Part shown: one piece after another, positions 43,110 to 51,952 of the stretch
Numbering within the stretch: the stretch's first letter is position 1
Layout: each line of letters opens with the position of its first letter
NCBI GenBank assembly: GCA_022841795.1
Contig: JALHQU010000002.1
Location: forward strand, 1 to 64,000
Reading direction: 5' to 3'
DNA: 64,000 nt
Origin: Fimbriiglobus sp.
Lineage (GTDB): Bacteria > Planctomycetota > Planctomycetia > Gemmatales > Gemmataceae
Translations under genes and position numbers: made by a program
The notes under the pieces: model-generated
What the model was told of the DNA's origin: nothing
Database searches by the model: none
Seen by the model: only the letters and a program-made list of their open reading frames with translations

Positions 43110-44300
43110 TCATAGCATGTCCTCGATCGCTGCGTCCGAGAGCCGCCAAGCCTTGCAGATCCCCATGATCTCTTCGATCCGCGTCGCCGCGCCAGCCGGA
43201 GGCGACGTCGGAGCGACTTCCTGCTTGTCGGCGGCGATGAACCTCATATCCTCGGGTCCACCCAACTCCGCGGTCACGTCCTCTTCCTTGACGACCTCTC
43301 CTTCCATGAACAGTTTGTTGTCAGCGGTCTTGTCATCGAAGATGTAGGTGAAGTCCATGAGGTAGGGTTGTTCTTTCGTGGGCGGAACGTCGTGCGGCTC
43401 GAAGAACTCTGTCCGGACCGCGTGATCGGTATGAAGAAACCCGCCGTAGGAACCGCAGTCCTTCCCCTTGAGCCGCTCGGCGTCTGACGGCTTGGTTGCT
43501 GCGGTCCATTGGTACGGCCTGATCGACCTTCCGTGCGTTTCGTCGAGCAGGTACGTCGCTGGTCCGTGTGGAAGATGCTTCTCCGCAGCATTAATTGTCA
43601 GCATGGCGGTGCGGACGGCCCACTCGACCCTGGCCGATTTCGCTCTGTACCACTCTTGCTGTTTGGCCATGTGACCGAGGCTATTCGCGGTGAACGCGAT
43701 GCCCCCGGGAACGCGGTGGTCGTGCCACCACCTGCGGTCACCTGCCGCGCCGAAGAAATCTACCGAGAACGTGAACTTCACCACATCGTTCGTCTTCGGA
43801 TTGCGGAGGTAGAGCCACTCGTAGACGATGTCGTTTCCGCGGATGTCCGGCTTGGAGGCCCAACCAGCGAGCCTCTGTAGGTGAAGTGCGAATTGGTAGA
43901 GCTGCTGGTTGGGCTCGGCCTTACAGACCTTCGGGTCGCACACGACCAGCATGAAACCGTGCTTCGGCTCGCCCCGGAGCGCCTGGTTCTTCCATCTCGT
44001 CCGGCTGGCGGCGATTTTCGCCCGGACGTCGTCGTCGGAGGAGAGAATGTCTTCCGTGGTCAGGAAGCAGTAGTGTATTCCGTTCTTGCCCGCGGCGATC
44101 TGCCCGAACAGGCACGGCTGCTTGTCTTGCAGCCATGACTCCAAGACGTATCGCCGCTGCGGGTCGATGGCAAACGGGTCGTGCAGCACCTCGTTGACCG
44201 TCACGATGTCGTCCGAGAACTTCCTATCAATCCGCTGGCGCTCCCGGTCTGCCGTGAGCAACCGGTAGTGCTCGACCAGCGTCGTGGGCGGCATACTCAT
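43110..44300 (-). CDS. Hypothetical protein of the protease module
   Basis: 396 residues from ATG 44300, which overlaps the stop of the 75-aa gene (ATGA); in-frame ATG 44309 is an alternative. No family recognised. It contains protein-like strands and helices such as GIHYCFLTTEDILSSDDDVR, KHGFMLVVCDPKVCKAEPNQ, QQLYQFALHLQRLAGW and VVKFTFSVDFFGAAGDRRWW. No transmembrane or nucleotide-binding signature. As the third gene of a coupled operon after a trypsin-like protease, it may be the substrate, sensor or toxic effector released by proteolysis. That is speculation from context. Confidence 0.65.
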   Translation of the reverse strand: MSMPPTTLVEHYRLLTADRERQRIDRKFSDDIVTVNEVLHDPFAIDPQRRYVLESWLQDKQPCLFGQIAAGKNGIHYCFLTTEDILSSDDDVRAKIAASRTRWKNQALRGEPKHGFMLVVCDPKVCKAEPNQQLYQFALHLQRLAGWASKPDIRGNDIVYEWLYLRNPKTNDVVKFTFSVDFFGAAGDRRWWHDHRVPGGIAFTANSLGHMAKQQEWYRAKSARVEWAVRTAMLTINAAEKHLPHGPATYLLDETHGRSIRPYQWTAATKPSDAERLKGKDCGSYGGFLHTDHAVRTEFFEPHDVPPTKEQPYLMDFTYIFDDKTADNKLFMEGEVVKEEDVTAELGGPEDMRFIAADKQEVAPTSPPAGAATRIEEIMGICKAWRLSDAAIEDML

Positions 44301-44524
44301 TCCATCCATCCCCCAAGCGGTGCGATCGTACCGAACTCGAAGAAAGAGACTTTATACCCCTCCCACTCGTCGTTGAGCCAGGGAAGGCGCGGACGGGTGG
44401 ACGTGGTGAGGTAGAGGATGATGATCGGCTTGCCGTTCTCCTCCCCCACCCCAATTGCAGAGAGCCACCCCGGGCGTCCGAGACGCTCGCGCAGCTCTTT
44501 CACAGCATCGTGAATGTCCTTCAT
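44297..44524 (-). CDS. 75-aa protein resembling the N-terminal domain of the adjacent protease
   Basis: Starts at ATG 44524, overlapping the protease stop (ATGA), and ends overlapping the next gene (ATGA). The sequence WLSAIGVGEENGKPIIILYL ... WEGYKVSFFEFG matches the protease prodomain GLAVQAVGIEEGKDNPGVVV ... IDGVPVQLLKIG in pattern: GIG/GIE, short turn, hydrophobic strand, Pro-rich turn, GY/GV-V strand. It is therefore a free-standing copy of that domain and could act as an inhibitor or dimerisation partner. Confidence 0.65.
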   Translation of the reverse strand: MKDIHDAVKELRERLGRPGWLSAIGVGEENGKPIIILYLTTSTRPRLPWLNDEWEGYKVSFFEFGTIAPLGGWME

Positions 44525-45630
44525 ACGCCGTGACCACTCACCAATTCCGCCTTGAGTTGCTTCAGCACGTGGCGGATCGGAATCATGAGCCCCAGAGTCC
44601 CGCTCGAACTGGAAGAAAACAGGACACCGACTGCTGCCTTCCCGTCCGCGGTCACCACAAGGCTTCCCGAATCCCCGGGGAGAGCGAAGTGTCCATCGTC
44701 GGCGCGGACGTACCACACGTTCTGAAACCAGACATTCCCCTTGAACGCCTTCGCGTTGCACGGGATGGGTATCGGGTCGAAAACCAGCGTATGCACCAGC
44801 CCAGTCGTGACGCCGGTGGTGCGCCCAGTCTTCTTCACTGCCATCCCGGCCTTCGGGTCCACGATCTCCTTGGGCGTGTCGTAGCCCTCATCGTCACCCT
44901 GCCAAGAGGTAACTCCATCGAGGTCCAGAATCCGACCAAGAGCAAGGTCGTGCTCACACGGATCGACGTGTCGAGGGTCGCCACTTTGAAGGGGCAGCGT
45001 CAAGCCGAGTTCCCCGATCGACCTGGGGTGCGGGGCGTTGGGACGGGCGTCGTCCGATGCCGGAGCCATGATCGGCATCCCCGGCGGGATGTGGTTGCAC
45101 CCCGCGAGGACGTGGTTGTTCGACAGCATGTAGAGGTTTTCGTCCCCATGCCGCTTGACGAGCGCACCAAACGTCCCAGCGTCACCACCGCCGGAGGCAC
45201 AGGAGCTGCCACAGGCGATGCGGTCATCATGGAGAAAGGCATTGGGCTCGCGTGTTGCCTTTCCGGCTTGATCCGGGCGGAGGCTGACCAGACCGATCTT
45301 CAGAAGTTGAACAGGCACCCCGTCGATCGTTTTCGGGAATCGCTTCAGGTCGCGCGTGGAGCCTTTGACGACATAGACCACGACACCCGGGTTATCCTTG
45401 CCCTCCTCGATCCCGACTGCTTGGACTGCCAAACCAGTGAACGGAGCGGTTTCGTCCCAGATCTCCTTCTTTTGCCGCGAGGCAGCGAACTGCATGGCAT
45501 CGTCGGGAGACCCGATGCGCTGGGGAACCACCGAAAGGTTGCCCTGCGCCAGGAATCTCTTCATCAAAAGCTGTGCCACGAGCTTTGCTTTGTTCACGGG
45601 GCGATCTCCGAGCGTCTCGGCCACCGCCAT
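44521..45630 (-). CDS. Trypsin-like serine protease with N-terminal accessory domain
   Basis: 369 residues from ATG 45630 (TTG 45639 is possible). The chymotrypsin-fold triad is visible: MLSNNHVLAGCNH (His), PCEHDLALGRILDLDG (Asp) and FALPGDSGSLVVTADGKAAV (Ser in GDSGS). The first 130 residues form an accessory domain with AVGIEEGKDNPGVVVYVVKG. No signal peptide, so it should be cytosolic, unusual for a trypsin-like enzyme outside conflict systems, where such proteases serve as effectors activated by cleavage. First gene of a three-gene overlapping operon. Confidence 0.85.
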   Translation of the reverse strand: MAVAETLGDRPVNKAKLVAQLLMKRFLAQGNLSVVPQRIGSPDDAMQFAASRQKKEIWDETAPFTGLAVQAVGIEEGKDNPGVVVYVVKGSTRDLKRFPKTIDGVPVQLLKIGLVSLRPDQAGKATREPNAFLHDDRIACGSSCASGGGDAGTFGALVKRHGDENLYMLSNNHVLAGCNHIPPGMPIMAPASDDARPNAPHPRSIGELGLTLPLQSGDPRHVDPCEHDLALGRILDLDGVTSWQGDDEGYDTPKEIVDPKAGMAVKKTGRTTGVTTGLVHTLVFDPIPIPCNAKAFKGNVWFQNVWYVRADDGHFALPGDSGSLVVTADGKAAVGVLFSSSSSGTLGLMIPIRHVLKQLKAELVSGHGV

Positions 45631-45714
45631 CCCCGGCAAGGGCTCTGTTCTGCAGTGGTTGTTGGGGCGAGGTTTGTATCGTAGCTGTTCGAAGATCGCC
45701 CCAAAAGGACAATT

Positions 45715-46645
45715 CTAACTCCGCAGCGGTTCACAAGGGATGTCGGAAGCCGGAAAAGCGGCTGGGTCGACCCCGCCCTTGTACCAGTGGCCGGTGCCGG
45801 TGACCACGGCCACCCGGCGGGTGCCGCCGCCGTACCACGCCACGGTCAGCCGCGAGCGGGAACTGGGTCGCAGCCCGGCGATGGCCTGGCGGGGCTTGGG
45901 CAGTCGCCCGCCCTTCACCCGCGGCCGCTCGTTCCCGGCGTAGGCGGGTAGCGGGGCGAACAGGTGGGCGTCCGGATGGCACTTGCTCACCAAGGTGAGC
46001 AAGTGCCGGTGGCGATGGCAGAAGCGGGCGACGGCGTGCGTGCCGTAGCTGGAATCGCCGACGACCACGAACGTGCGGCCGGGAACCCGGAGGAGCATCA
46101 GCCGGAGCAGACGGCAGGCGAGTTGAGTGGGGTGCGGTGGCGGCCGCCCTCGGCCCGACTGACTTCCGGCGTGCGGTACAAGTCCACCAGGACGGGCAGA
46201 GCCCACGGGCGGGTGGCGAACGGGAAGCGGACGAGGACGGCGAGCACCACCCAGCGGTGGCCGTACGCCAGGCGGTGTAGCGGTGGGAGGAGCGGACCGG
46301 GTCGCGGTGCCGCCCCTTGCCGTACACCCGCCGGCCGGGGTGCCCGTTGATGGTGTCGTCCCCGACCAGGAGTACCGGGCCGGCGGGCACCAGGCGCTCG
46401 AGCAGGAAGCGGGTGAGTGCGCAGCCGAGGTCGAGGCCAGACCATTTGGGCGGCGGACAGCACCCGCCGGTAGCTGGCGTCGTGACCGGGGCCAGAGACC
46501 CGACGGTGCGGAGCAAGTTGGCGACGGTGCGGCGGCCGGTGGTGAGGATGGCCGCGGCCGTCAGGACGACGAACCGGGCGGCGGTCAGTTGGGTGAAGTG
46601 CGGGAGCAGAACGGCGAGCAGTGGCTGATCTTCGACCGGGACCAT
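45715..46645 (-). pseudogene. DDE transposase gene broken by two frameshifts
   Basis: Coding potential moves through three minus-strand frames. First ARFVVLTAAAILTTGRRTVA to PVLLVGDDTINGHPGRRVYG and SSHRYTAWR; next HRWVVLAVLVRFPFATRPWA; finally GRTFVVVGDSSYGTHAVARF and LLTLVSKCHPDAHLFAPLP. The DD-containing strands resemble IS701/IS4-type transposases. I found no terminal repeats. It separates the protease module from the HNH genes. Confidence 0.65.
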
Positions 46646-46771
46646 GGCAGCCGTCCGTAGGCTACGGATCAGCCCGTTATGCTACCGTGGCCGCCTCCCG
46701 AAAACTGCACAAGTCGAGCTACGTAGCAGAGCGGGCTATCCTCGTGTATCCTCGGAGGGATAGGGCAGCCA

Positions 46772-47660
46772 ATGACCACCGACGCCATCCTGACGCGATT
46801 CGACGAACTAAACACGTGGCGGCAGGGCGACCAGCGCGCCCCGCACAAGCCGCTGCTGGTCCTGTACGCGCTGGGCCGGTGGCAACAGGGCAAGCCCGAG
46901 GTGACGTTCCTCGAAGCGGAACCCGTCCTTACCGATCTGCTTCAGCGGTTCGGCCCCCCGGCGTAAGTCCGACCACCCGGAGCAGCCGTTCTGGCGGCTT
47001 CAGAACGACGGGGTGTGGATCGTTCAGTCGCCCTCGCCCCTGCCCTTGAAGACGGGCGACACCATTCCGCGCGTCGGTGCCCTGCGCGCGCCGGACGTTC
47101 GCGCGGGATTCACCGCGGACGTTCGTTCCGCGCTCACGGCCGACCCGAGCCTCGTTACCTGTATCGCCGCCGCCATCTTGGCCGAACACTTCCCCGAGTC
47201 CTACCACGAGGATCTGCTCGACGCCGTAGGTCTCACGCTGGAGACCGGCACCGTCGCCAAGCGGAAGCGCGACCCGGCGTTTCGGCACCGCATTCTGAAG
47301 GCCTACGAATACCGCTGCGCCGTCTGCGGGTTCGACGTGCGGCTCGGCAGCGTGTCGATCGCGCTGGACGCCGCACACATACGCTGGCACCAGGCCGGCG
47401 GCCCAGATACCGAGGTGAACGGCCTGGCGCTCTGCGTGATGCACCACAAGGTGTTCGACCTCGGCGCGTTCACCGTCGCCGACGGCGTCGTGCTCGTCTC
47501 CGACCAGGCCAACGGGACGACCGGTTTCGCGGAGGCGCTCATGGCGCACCACGGCAAGCCAGTACGCCCGCCGCAGCACCCGGATTGGAAGCCCGAGCCG
47601 AAGCACCTGAAGTGGCACGGGCGGGAGGTGTTCAAGGGCGACGCGCGGCATCGGGGGTGA
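46772..47660 (+). pseudogene. Phosphorothioate-recognising (SBD-HNH) restriction endonuclease with a frameshift
   Basis: The first frame (46772-46966) carries APHKPLLVLYALGRWQQGKP and ends LLQRFGPPA. The conserved continuation, KSDHPEQPFWRLQNDGVWIV, is in the next frame and is open to 47660. The joined product has the sulfur-binding domain of SprMcrA-type enzymes and a C-terminal HNH: CAVCGFDV, ALDAAHIRWHQAGGPDTEVN and LCVMHHKVFDLGAF. A one-base change in the run of C and G near 46955-46967 causes the break. It may be a real mutation, a phase-variable tract or a sequencing error. Confidence 0.8.
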
Positions 47661-47666
47661 TATGCC

Positions 47667-48518
47667 ATGAACCTGTCGTTCCTTGAGATCGGAACCAAGT
47701 ACACCCGGCCGGAGTTGGCAGAGCGGTGGGGCTACTCCTCTCACCACGCGATCGGAAAAGGGGTCGTGACGCCCCAGGGCGAGAAGGTCGTCATTCTGTT
47801 CGTCACCCGGATCAAGCAGGAAGCCCTGACGCAGTACGAGGACGCGCTAAGCGGCGACCTGCTTTTCTGGGAAGGGCAGGAGAAGCACGGGACCGACGAC
47901 CGGGTGATCGGCGCCCAGAAGGCCGGCGACGAGGTGCATCTGTTCTACCGCGAGATCCACCACTCGCCTTTCGAGTACAAGGGACGGGTGCTTCTCCTCA
48001 GCTATCAACGGGGGACCGACTCCTCGAGCCGGTTCGTCTTCCGGCTCGAACACGACCAGGGCGCGGCCGACGACCTGGAGCGCTTCCGGAGCGAGATCGA
48101 CGCGGTGCCAGAGGTTACGGAGCGGGAGGAGTTGCGGAAGGCACGCGTCGGGCAAGGTCGATTCCGGAAGCTCCTGCTCGAGCGTTGGGGATCGCGGTGC
48201 GCGGTGACCGGAGTGAGCATGCCCGCGGTCCTAATGGCCTCGCACATCAAGCCGTGGCGGTGTGCGGGCAATGCTGAACGGCTGGACCCGAACAACGGGC
48301 TCCTGCTGCTGCCGCAGTACGACAAGCTGTTCGACAAGGGGTACGTCTCCTTCGACGCAGGGGGCGGGCTCATGGTGTCCCCGGCTCTGCCCGAAGACAG
48401 GTTTGACCTGCTGGGGATCCGCGCGGAAGCCCGGCTTGCGAGGCTAGTGCCGGAACACCAGCCCTTCCTGTCCTTCCACCGGGACCGCGTGTTCATCCAC
48501 CGCGAAGAAGATGCGTAA
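47667..48518 (+). CDS. HNH endonuclease with DUF3427-like N-terminal domain
   Basis: 283 residues from ATG 47667, 6 bp after the previous gene. The N-terminal half (PELAERWGYSSHHAIGKGVV, EKVVILFVTRIKQEALTQYE) resembles the reader domain found in many type IV-like enzymes. The C-terminal half is an HNH: CAVTGVSMPAVLMASHIKPW, LDPNNGLLLLPQYDKLFDKG and YVSFDAGGGLMV. It probably cuts modified foreign DNA. Placed directly behind the SBD-HNH gene, it forms a two-enzyme restriction block. Confidence 0.8.
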   Translation: MNLSFLEIGTKYTRPELAERWGYSSHHAIGKGVVTPQGEKVVILFVTRIKQEALTQYEDALSGDLLFWEGQEKHGTDDRVIGAQKAGDEVHLFYREIHHSPFEYKGRVLLLSYQRGTDSSSRFVFRLEHDQGAADDLERFRSEIDAVPEVTEREELRKARVGQGRFRKLLLERWGSRCAVTGVSMPAVLMASHIKPWRCAGNAERLDPNNGLLLLPQYDKLFDKGYVSFDAGGGLMVSPALPEDRFDLLGIRAEARLARLVPEHQPFLSFHRDRVFIHREEDA

Positions 48519-48675
48519 CGCTCGGCGGCTTCGGCCTCGCGCATCCCGGCAGCCGCGCCTGCTTACCGCACTCGCAGTGCTTCGGGCACCGCAGACACTC
48601 GCGGCAGATCCCGGGGCGGACGCAGTTGCAGTTCAGGGGCAGGCAGTTCCGGCGCAGGCAACACGTGCATTCCAT
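48493..48675 (-). CDS. Small cysteine-rich protein
   Basis: 60 residues from ATG 48675. Twelve Cys in the first 35 residues (ECTCCLRRNCLPLNCNC, CRECLRCPKHCECG) form several C-x2-C pairs, so it probably binds zinc. It overlaps the end of the HNH gene on the other strand by 26 bp. No family recognised. Confidence 0.5.
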   Translation of the reverse strand: MECTCCLRRNCLPLNCNCVRPGICRECLRCPKHCECGKQARLPGCARPKPPSVTHLLRGG

Positions 48676-48856
48676 GACGCACCTCCTGCCTCCAGCAGAG
48701 CGCGATTGGGGCGGAAGCGCGATGTCGGTAGGTGCGGAAAGTGGTTGCGCGAACCCATCGTCGGTGCTACGTGTCACCTTCTTTACCCGCGTGAATGCGG
48801 CCTTTCAGGAGTTCCACCATGCCGACCAGTTCCCGCTCATCATCTTCATCCGACTA

Positions 48857-48944
48857 GGAGGGGTGGCAGAGCGGTAATGCGTCGGCTTGCTAAGCCGTGG
48901 CCAGCCGCAAGGCTGCGAGAGTTCGATTCTCTCTCCCTCCGCCA
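48857..48944 (+). tRNA. tRNA-Ser (anticodon GCT)
   Basis: Acceptor GGAGGGG pairs with TCCCTCC (one G-T), discriminator G, encoded CCA. The anticodon arm loop is TTGCTAA. A long variable arm (GCCAGCCGCAAGGCTGCG) and T-loop TTCGATT are present, as expected for class II tRNA-Ser. Confidence 0.9.
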
Positions 48945-48949
48945 TCTTC

Positions 48950-49036
48950 GGAGGGTGCCGCTGTGCAGGACGGCAACTGGTCTCGAAAACCAGGGGAACG
49001 GCAACGTTAGGGGTTCGACTCCTCCACCCTCCGCCA
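48950..49036 (+). tRNA. tRNA-Ser (anticodon CGA)
   Basis: Acceptor GGAGGGT with ACCCTCC, discriminator G, encoded CCA. The anticodon arm is CTGGT-CTCGAAA-ACCAG, with a long variable arm and T-loop TTCGACT. It starts 5 bp after the previous tRNA. Confidence 0.9.
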
Positions 49037-49114
49037 TACTTGATGACATTCCCGTTACGCCGTGGCACCGTGCCAAACATGAAATCGTCATCGCACATAT
49101 CCGCCGCCCTTCAC

Positions 49115-49190
49115 GGGGCGGTAGCTCAGCAGTCAGAGCAGCCGGCTTATATCCGGTTGGTCGATGGTGCAATTCCATCCCACCCCACCA
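49115..49190 (+). tRNA. tRNA-Ile-like gene (anticodon TAT), slightly irregular
   Basis: 76 nt with a normal D-arm, anticodon arm GCCGG-CTTATAT-CCGGT and encoded CCA. Irregularities: a C-A mismatch in the acceptor stem (GGGGCGG with CCACCCC) and T-loop TGCAATT with G where the invariant T55 should be. The anticodon UAU would read AUA, normally read by the modified CAU isoleucine tRNA in bacteria. Confidence 0.7.
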
Positions 49191-49343
49191 CATCCCGCTT
49201 CAGACGATTACCCAGGCGATGCCGGGGAGGTCTTTCGTCATTTCGCTTTCGGTTATCCTGACCAAGGGCGGTACGCCAATCACGCCGAACATCCGACCTC
49301 TCCTGACAGCCGTTACCCGTCCCGTCGACCATCGCCATTGCGG

Positions 49344-50330
49344 TCAGATGGTGATCCGCTCGATCTCGTCGAGCGAGGGCTTGTCGTCCCGCCGGTCGTA
49401 GAGTTTGGTCGTGCGGGCTGATTCGTGGTTGGCGAGTTGCTGGGCCTTCTCCAGCGTACCGCCGTTGAGCAGGTAGTTGGTGATACCCGTGGCCCGGAAG
49501 GTGTGACAGCCGATGGCCGTCTCGATGCCGGCGTCCTTCTGCCGCCGCTTCACCATCCGGTACGCGTCCCGCCGGGTCAGCGGGTTGTCGGTGAGACGCC
49601 CGGTCTTCCCGGCGGCCGTGCGGAACAATGACCCCTTCTTGTCACCACCGATGCCCGCCGCCGCGACGTAAGTGTCGAGGTACTCTTCGAGTTTGTGGTG
49701 GGCGGGCAGGTCGTGAAGCTTCCCGCCCTTTTCGTGCAGCCGGAGCCACCACCGCTTGCCCTGCGGGTAGTAGTCCTGCACTCGCATCCCGACGACTGCC
49801 CCGACGCGGGCGAACGAGTACACCATGACGGCGATGACCGCCCGGTCGCGGAGGCCCACGACGGTCGTGGTGTCGATTCGTGCCAAGAGGGTCCGGGCCT
49901 CGTCCTCGTCGAGGACCGGGGTCTTCCCCTTCTTCGCGGAGTAACTCGGCCCCCGCACGGCCGCGGCCGGGTTCATCTCGATGACCTGCCCGACCACCAG
50001 GTAGTCGAACAGCATCCGGATGGCGGCGAGGTGCTGTTTGACGGTAGGGGCCGCCCGCTCGCGGCACAGTAACTCGACGTACGCCGCGACGTGGATGGGG
50101 CGCACCGCTTCGAGCGTGAGTGTCCTCGCCTCGACCCACCGAAAGAACGGCGTCACCGCCCGGAGGTACGCCATCCGGGTGTTCTCGTTGCGGATGGTGG
50201 CGGTAAAGAACTCGACGAACTTCTCCCCGGCCCGCTTCCCAGCCCGAACGATGACCGCGGGGAGGGGACCGTCGGCCTCAATCCTAACTACCGCTCCGGG
50301 CGAATTCGTTCCCAGGACTTCCCCACTCAC
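49344..50330 (-). CDS. Tyrosine recombinase/integrase
   Basis: 328 residues from ATG 50330. The core-binding domain has ENTRMAYLRAVTPFFRWVEA. The catalytic domain has VYSFARVGAVVGMRVQDYY (first Arg), LHEKGGKLHDLPAH (Lys), CHTFRATGITNYLLNGG (HxxR), ANHESARTTKLYDRR (His, and the nucleophile Tyr). Its 3' end lies 154 bp from the 3' end of tRNA-Ile-TAT. That is the normal place for an integrase of an element inserted in a tRNA gene. The DUF6166 gene overlaps its start (ATGA). Confidence 0.9.
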   Translation of the reverse strand: MSGEVLGTNSPGAVVRIEADGPLPAVIVRAGKRAGEKFVEFFTATIRNENTRMAYLRAVTPFFRWVEARTLTLEAVRPIHVAAYVELLCRERAAPTVKQHLAAIRMLFDYLVVGQVIEMNPAAAVRGPSYSAKKGKTPVLDEDEARTLLARIDTTTVVGLRDRAVIAVMVYSFARVGAVVGMRVQDYYPQGKRWWLRLHEKGGKLHDLPAHHKLEEYLDTYVAAAGIGGDKKGSLFRTAAGKTGRLTDNPLTRRDAYRMVKRRQKDAGIETAIGCHTFRATGITNYLLNGGTLEKAQQLANHESARTTKLYDRRDDKPSLDEIERITI

Positions 50331-50722
50331 GTCTCAACCTCCGTTGCATCCGCCCCGGTAACCCAGCGGATGACCTCGTCGCGGGTGAGTTCCCACCGGT
50401 CGCCCGCGAACCCGGCGATGACCTGGAATTTGAACTTCTGGTAGAGCGTCCGGGCACGCTCGGCCCCGACCGCGTCGGCGAGAATCGCGAGGGCGAGCTG
50501 GGCAGGCCCGGAACCCCCGTAGCCCCACTCGAACCCGGTCGGCGAGTGACCCCGGATGTCCGTCCGCAACGGGAGGGGGAAGACGCGGCCGCGGTCGTCC
50601 TCGCGGGCGACGGTCGCCCCGCAGGCTGTCCGTACGCCGACATACTTGACGGTCGGCCGGTCGGTCAGGCTCGCGCCGTCTCCGCCGGGGGTGTGGTGTT
50701 GGGGGTCGAAGCCGGGTTGCAT
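50327..50722 (-). CDS. DUF6166-family protein coupled to the integrase
   Basis: 131 residues from ATG 50722. The diagnostic stretch is GHSPTGFEWGYGGSGPAQLA followed by LAILADAVGAERARTLYQKF, the core of DUF6166, a small protein common on phages and mobile islands. It precedes the integrase with a 4-bp overlap, so they are co-expressed. Function unknown. Confidence 0.75.
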   Translation of the reverse strand: MQPGFDPQHHTPGGDGASLTDRPTVKYVGVRTACGATVAREDDRGRVFPLPLRTDIRGHSPTGFEWGYGGSGPAQLALAILADAVGAERARTLYQKFKFQVIAGFAGDRWELTRDEVIRWVTGADATEVET

Positions 50723-50853
50723 ATGCCTCCGTTCAGTTGTGGTTGCCCGCCCCGCACCGCGGCCAGGCACTGCGAAGATCAGCCTTGAGGTGGCCGACAG
50801 ACACTAGCTTCCTGCTCATACACGTTCCGGACCGGTCATGAGGAAGAGACCAC

Positions 50854-51075
50854 TCACTCGTCGCCATCACTGTCTTCCGCGACCAGGTCTTCGAGAAACC
50901 GCTCGATGGTCCGCATCATGTGCTCCGGGCCGCCCGCCCGTGCCTTCTCGAAGAACTCTTCGAGTTCCTTGTCGGTCGGGACGCCGAGCATCTCCCCTCG
51001 TTCGAGACGCCCGTCGAGTGCACTGGCACTCCCGCCCGTCTCTTCCGACCGCGTCCTCACTCGCCTCCTCACCAT
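50854..51075 (-). CDS. Small acidic hypothetical protein
   Basis: 73 residues from ATG 51075. Helical and acidic at the end (ELEEFFEKARAGGPEHMMRT, IERFLEDLVAEDSDGDE). Upstream is a very AT-rich promoter-like stretch (51085-51150), consistent with its own transcription. No family recognised. Confidence 0.5.
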   Translation of the reverse strand: MVRRRVRTRSEETGGSASALDGRLERGEMLGVPTDKELEEFFEKARAGGPEHMMRTIERFLEDLVAEDSDGDE

Positions 51076-51266
51076 AATCCACCCCTACAAAAAGATATCA
51101 ATATCTATTTACATTATTCTCGTATAATTGTACATATAATGATGCATAACGTCCTTTATGCACCACTATCCGGGGTGTGGCACGGACTCGCAGTTTGGTT
51201 CGGGAGGGGGAGAACACCGCGGGTGACTCCGGAGACACGGTCAGCCGCAGTTCATCATGGAGGAAT

Positions 51267-51680
51267 ATGACACGAGACATCATCACGACGAGCGGAGGGC
51301 TCACCTTGGTCAGCGTCGACGGCACCCTGACCATCGAGAGGGACGGCACGGCTGTTTGCACCGAGGATGACGGCGACAGGTTCCACGAGTACGTCGGCAT
51401 TTACTTTGGGGCGAGAGTCGAACTCGCCGTCGCGACCGGTGCCTTAACACCCACCCCCGGCCAGGAGAGGGGGGCCGACGAGCCCGACACCCGCCCCGTG
51501 GAGGCGGGTGACGACGAGGACCGCCGAGAGGCCGCAGCAGAGTACGAAGCTGCCATTGCAGAGACGCGAGCATTGGAGGCGGCCCACCCTGGCCGACGAC
51601 TGCTTCCCGTGGATAGCAACTGCACGTGCTGCGGGCGCTTCCACCGCTTCGAGCCGTGCGAACACTGCGACGACATTTAA
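51267..51680 (+). CDS. Hypothetical protein with C-terminal zinc motif
   Basis: 137 residues from ATG 51267, chosen for the strong GGAGGAAT directly upstream. An N-terminal beta part (GLTLVSVDGTLTIERDGTAV) and an acidic middle are followed by NCTCCGRFHRFEPCEHCDD, two C-x2-C pairs. It is divergent from the small acidic gene across the AT-rich region. Confidence 0.55.
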   Translation: MTRDIITTSGGLTLVSVDGTLTIERDGTAVCTEDDGDRFHEYVGIYFGARVELAVATGALTPTPGQERGADEPDTRPVEAGDDEDRREAAAEYEAAIAETRALEAAHPGRRLLPVDSNCTCCGRFHRFEPCEHCDDI

Positions 51681-51730
51681 TCAACCCGCCGGGGGAGAGT
51701 AGCCCCCGGCGGTTCTATCGGAGAAGCCAC

Positions 51731-51952
51731 ATGACCCAGAAGATTGCGAAGTGCCAGATCGGACCGTACCCGAAGACGCTCGGCGACCAGATGCCCGCGG
51801 TCGAGGTTACGTTCGAGGACGGCACGGTGAAGAAGTTATTCGAGTTCTACCCCGATGAAATTGCGTTCCGGGCGTCTGAGTTCCTCGGGCTGACCGAGGA
51901 CGAGGCCCTGCGGCTCAGGCACGAGAGAGACGTCGAGTATTTGCAACGGTAA
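51731..51952 (+). CDS. Small hypothetical protein
   Basis: 73 residues from ATG 51731 (GGAGAAGCC upstream). Pattern of a small beta-hairpin plus helix: MPAVEVTFEDGTVKKLFEFY then IAFRASEFLGLTEDEALRLR. Length, start and composition are credible. Function unknown. Confidence 0.6.
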   Translation: MTQKIAKCQIGPYPKTLGDQMPAVEVTFEDGTVKKLFEFYPDEIAFRASEFLGLTEDEALRLRHERDVEYLQR

